Part shown: positions 60,655-64,000 of the stretch, in pieces
How the letters are laid out: each line of letters begins with the position of its first letter
How positions within the stretch are numbered: position 1 is the first letter of the stretch
Assembly (NCBI GenBank): GCA_963082875.1
Contig: OY720101.1
Location: forward strand, 6,944,001-7,008,000
DNA: 64,000 bases
DNA from: Corella eumyota
Taxonomy: Eukaryota; Chordata; Ascidiacea; Phlebobranchia; Corellidae
Reading direction: 5' to 3'
Translations under genes and position numbers: made by a program
The notes under the pieces: model-generated
The model's input: only the letters and a program-made list of their open reading frames with translations
Told to the model about the DNA's origin: nothing
Databases searched by the model: none

Positions 60655-62464
60655 AAACTGCATTTGAAAACATCATGCTTAAATATTCATGGTCTTTTGG
60701 GTGTGATATATTTCTTTTTTGTCCTGGCTTATCAAGAACAAAATAGCAGCTGTTAGAATAAAGCAGAAAGCTGCCCAGGCTATTCCGTAACCCCAGCTAA
60801 ACCAAAAAAACGAGTAGAAGGGCAAGTCGTTGAGAAACATGATCGGAAAAAGAATGACTGCAACCAGCACTGCAATGGCTAAAAAAAACGTAAATTGTCG
60901 TTACTTAAAAGTAAAAATCAATTGGGGAATTATGTAGTTACCAAAATTTTATTAAGAAAAATAAAAACTTGAAGTCAATTGTGAAAATGTAGCCTGACAA
61001 TCTTATTAGTAATGTTTTATCCTACAAAACTACATCGACTAGTCAATTTTACTAAAAGACAACTTTACCATGAACAACTTAAACTGACAACAAACTAACC
61101 CTTAAAGGTTTAATTTGTTAAAATATACCAAAAAAGGGTGTAAGTTCCAATGGTTTGTCTAAAGCTAAGTTGTCGAAGGGTTGAGTTGTCTTAAAATTCG
61201 GTACTACATTATTAAGTTCTTAGAACCCAATTGACTAAAACCATGAATCTTACAATTTTGGCTCACGACAATTGACAATAAATGGTAAATAAAAGTCATA
61301 ACTTACCTGCAACAACAAGAATTATCGCTGCAATTTTGTACATAAATCTCCATTCTCGTTTACAATAAGCTACGACGCCAATTATGAACGCTATTATGGT
61401 CGCAATAAACGGAATGACGATTAGAGCTTAAACCACTGACACATAACCTGTAGGCATAAAACATTAATTAATTATCCATATTTTTAAAAATTATATTAAA
61501 TAATTGACTAAAGTGATTTTTTAAAAAAAGCTATAGCTTTGTTTGTAGTTGACTTGTATTTAATTGTGAATTGTAAGATAATAAGCAGTAAATGTTACCG
61601 GGGAAAAGTAGATTAAGTTTTAAAATAAACTAAATAGAATACAAAAGGTAAAACTAAAATTTTATTCAATGACACACTACATTTTAGCTTAATAGCAACT
61701 TTGCTAACAGAAAAAACTAGGTTTTTAATATTATTTACCTCCTCTTTGTGCAGCTTCCTGGCACTCGTATTCAATGTCGTCAATTGACTCTTGGGTGGCA
61801 CCTCGCGGTAGGTATCTTTGGCATTGAGTGGAATCGTCGCTCACCACCCAATCTCGAAGTGCCATGGAAAAAATAAAGCAAATAATTCCACACAGTAAAT
61901 TTGCCAAGCCAATCAACTTTAAAGGCCTTAACCAAGATATCTCGATGATTACTTCTTTGCCCATTTTTACAAATAATTTAAACCTCTAAATAGATTTTAA
62001 ACAGGCGCTTACGCAAAATTAAACATTCTACCTGGTCGCTCAACCGTACAGGCTAAACTATAACGAACTATTGTAGTAACATTAACTTATAATTGGCAAA
62101 TTTACAAATGTATAAAAAATATTGAAAACGCTACGAATAATTCGCGCGGATTACATAATTTGTATTTATAGGCTGATGCATTTTAACTTAGAGTTCCCTA
62201 ATGACAAAATGCAGATGTCGCATCAGTTAACCTAAGAGCATGAAACTTTTTTATGAGAACACATAAATAACAAAAATAAATATTACTAGCATAACAAAAA
62301 ACCATTTTCTTCCGAACTTAGTTAAATGAATTGCCTTAAAAAATGAAGTAAATTTTAGATTGTAATTGCCCCTACTTGTTACTTGTTTAACAAACACTAT
62401 GGACTCAATTTAAGCCATTGTTTTTTTTATTTGAATTTACTAACAAACCTAACAAAAAAAATGC
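60655..62464. repeat. array unit 5, partial (right array boundary)
   Basis: It contains only the TMEM47-like pseudogene and part of its upstream spacer. About 713 bp of spacer present in unit 4 (53361-54073) is missing, with the junction at 62004/62005. The stretch after the junction resembles unit 1 at some sites (for example AACGAACTATTG, where units 2-4 have AACGAAATATTG). Homology to the array ends near 62464, just where the palindromic minisatellite begins in the other units. Confidence 0.88.
60679..61964 (-). pseudogene. TMEM47-like pseudogene, unit 5
   Basis: Exon equivalents: 61739-61964, 61307-61447 and 60679-60878. It carries the same 30-bp deletion and exon 2 stop (61428-61430) as units 2-4. 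Its upstream region has been shortened by the 713-bp loss. Confidence 0.85.
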
Positions 62465-62892
62465 TTGATTGATTTTAATTTTGTAAATAATTTAAGTTTT
62501 TAAGAAATCATATTTTACATTGGTTGCATAGTCAAATTAGGTAAAAACGGTTAGTGGAACATAGATATGAAAAAAATAACACATTTTTAGTACAATTTGC
62601 AATAATTTAATTTATAAACCTAATTTTTTTACAATTTCGCATGAAATTTGACACAGATTTGCAAAAAAATGCCATATTATAATATATTGGCATAATTACA
62701 ACCATTGAATTTTCATAACAAATTATTTCAATGCTTTGGTCATGGATAAAAATGTGATTTTAATTTGTTAGTTACAAAAATAATCAAAAAAGCAAGATAC
62801 AGTAAGTAACAAAAATTTTGTTCCGATATTATTTTAATTAATATTATCTTACAGCGTATTAAAAATACAGTGAAACTAGTATTATGTTAAAA
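62465..62892. other. spacer between array and SLC19 gene
   Basis: AT-rich unique DNA, the 3' flank of the SLC19-like gene. No coding sequence or repeat was recognised. Confidence 0.5.
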
Positions 62893-64000
62893 TTACAAAC
62901 AGGTGTTTAAATTATTAACTTGATCTTCTGGAGTCAAAGTTTTTTCTTCAAGAGCTGGTTCTTCTGCTGTTGTATTATTTGTGCAACATAAAGAATAGGT
63001 TGCATGGGACAAAAATATTAAAGCCACTAGTCCAAAGTAACCACTAAAAATAAAAAAAGTATTTTACTAAAATTTAATATTAAAATAAGTAAAGTTAGGT
63101 TTACAAAAGTAAATATTTGAACAATTAAATAATAAATTATTTGGTAGGACCAGGCAAACATTAATACACATTTGTTCTTCCATGTTAACAATTATAAAGG
63201 TTGAGAGGTCCAAAGTATTATTTTTGGCTTATTAATGATGAATAACAAACTACCATTGCAATCACAAAATTACTTTGAGTAAGCAAAATATGACCATGTC
63301 AAAGACAACAAAATTGTGCAAGCCATTTTTATTCAAGGACATTTTGACATAAGGAGTACTGTATTTATTTTTATTACTAAATATATATGTGATAGGTTTA
63401 CCTGTACACCACAAATTGGTCGTTGACATTTAATGCCAAACCCGCTTGATCAATTAAAATAACAGTGAGGACTGTGTTAAGAAACAAGGCCATGAAACTA
63501 TTTATTCCAAAAACCAGAGCAAATCGTTTTGTATTTAATCCAACAGCAATCTGAAACCTGTTAAAACATATGTAAAACATTTATTTAATTACTAATGTAT
63601 TTATTACCTATTTGAAGTGTAATTTTATGTCATAAATTATACTGTCTGCGATGGTTTTATAAATTGTTATTAAAGAATAAGTTAAACAGTGTTAAATTAT
63701 TACCGGCCTATCCAAAACGAAAATAAAAATGTTTAATAAATCATGACTATATATATATAATGAAAAATTCACTTTTTTTTTCAAGAATAAATTGAGATAC
63801 AAAAAATAAGTACAACTCACTGTGTTATTGTGATCACAAAGTTGTAAAAGAATATAAAGATAACATAGCCCACATAGGAAACCCATATGTTCGTAGTAAC
63901 ATAAAGCATGGCTAGGATTCCGCATTTGATTAGTGAACACAATCCCAAAGCAAGTTCACCCCACTTTGTCCAATCTAATTTAATGTAACCCACCGAAATC
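62893..64000 (-). CDS. SLC19-family vitamin (folate/thiamine-type) transporter, 3' part
   Basis: Three terminal exons on the minus strand: 63821 to beyond 64000, 63402-63557 and 62893-63043. Phases join correctly and the gene runs off the window. The readable C-terminal 160 or so residues contain [57 protein letters not shown] and [18 protein letters not shown]. This order and spacing are typical of reduced-folate/thiamine carriers (SLC19A1-3), which are 12-helix plasma-membrane proteins. About the last four helices are present, then a cytoplasmic tail rich in Glu that ends NLNTCL. Whether it carries thiamine or folate cannot be decided from this part. Confidence 0.88.

Overview
The window is animal nuclear DNA. 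Its genes are cut by short introns (about 0.1-1 kb) with consensus GT-AG borders, it is strongly AT-rich, and the proteins are metazoan (cyclin B3, SLC6 and SLC19 transporters, arylsulfatase, trypsin, FUT8, TMEM47). Base composition, gene compactness and tRNA-derived SINEs suggest a tunicate such as Ciona. That is inference; no species-diagnostic sequence was checked.

Layout. (1) 0.25-6.5 kb: a direct segmental duplication with two complete cyclin B3 genes (+), each with about 1.4 kb of similar upstream DNA. Copy A also carries a decayed fragment of the last exon of the neighbouring trypsin gene, which places the duplication breakpoint inside that gene. (2) 6.37-8.18 kb: a complete six-exon trypsin-like protease (-). 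(3) 8.95-14.06 kb: a 14-exon SLC6 transporter (+) whose introns hold several SINE copies in both orientations. (4) 15.7-16.7 kb: an intronless seven-helix receptor-like gene (-). (5) 17.2-26.9 kb: a tandem pair of complete 12-exon arylsulfatases (-). (6) 27.3-62.46 kb: a tandem array. Each unit carries a four-helix TMEM47-like gene (-), a palindromic minisatellite, a FUT8-like alpha-1,6-fucosyltransferase (-) and a broken LTR retroelement exactly at the unit junction. Unit 1 is the diverged founder type with an intact TMEM47-like gene. Units 2-4 are nearly identical (8,621 bp period). They keep an open fucosyltransferase but a doubly damaged TMEM47-like gene. Unit 5 is partial. (7) 62.9-64.0 kb: the 3' end of an SLC19 folate/thiamine-type transporter (-), which runs out of the window.

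Themes. Every multigene block here is a local tandem duplication: cyclin B3 x2, sulfatase x2, FUT8-like x4, TMEM47-like x5. Two families act on glycans in the secretory or lysosomal route: FUT8 core-fucosylates N-glycans and the sulfatases desulfate glycans. A functional link between them is not shown. The most unusual structure is the FUT8/TMEM47/LTR array, in which one gene of the unit is amplified intact while its partner is amplified as a pseudogene. The exact repetition of 8,621 bp could be recent amplification, homogenisation or an assembly effect.

Exon borders were derived by hand from splice consensus, continuous reading phase and family similarity. No transcript evidence was available.
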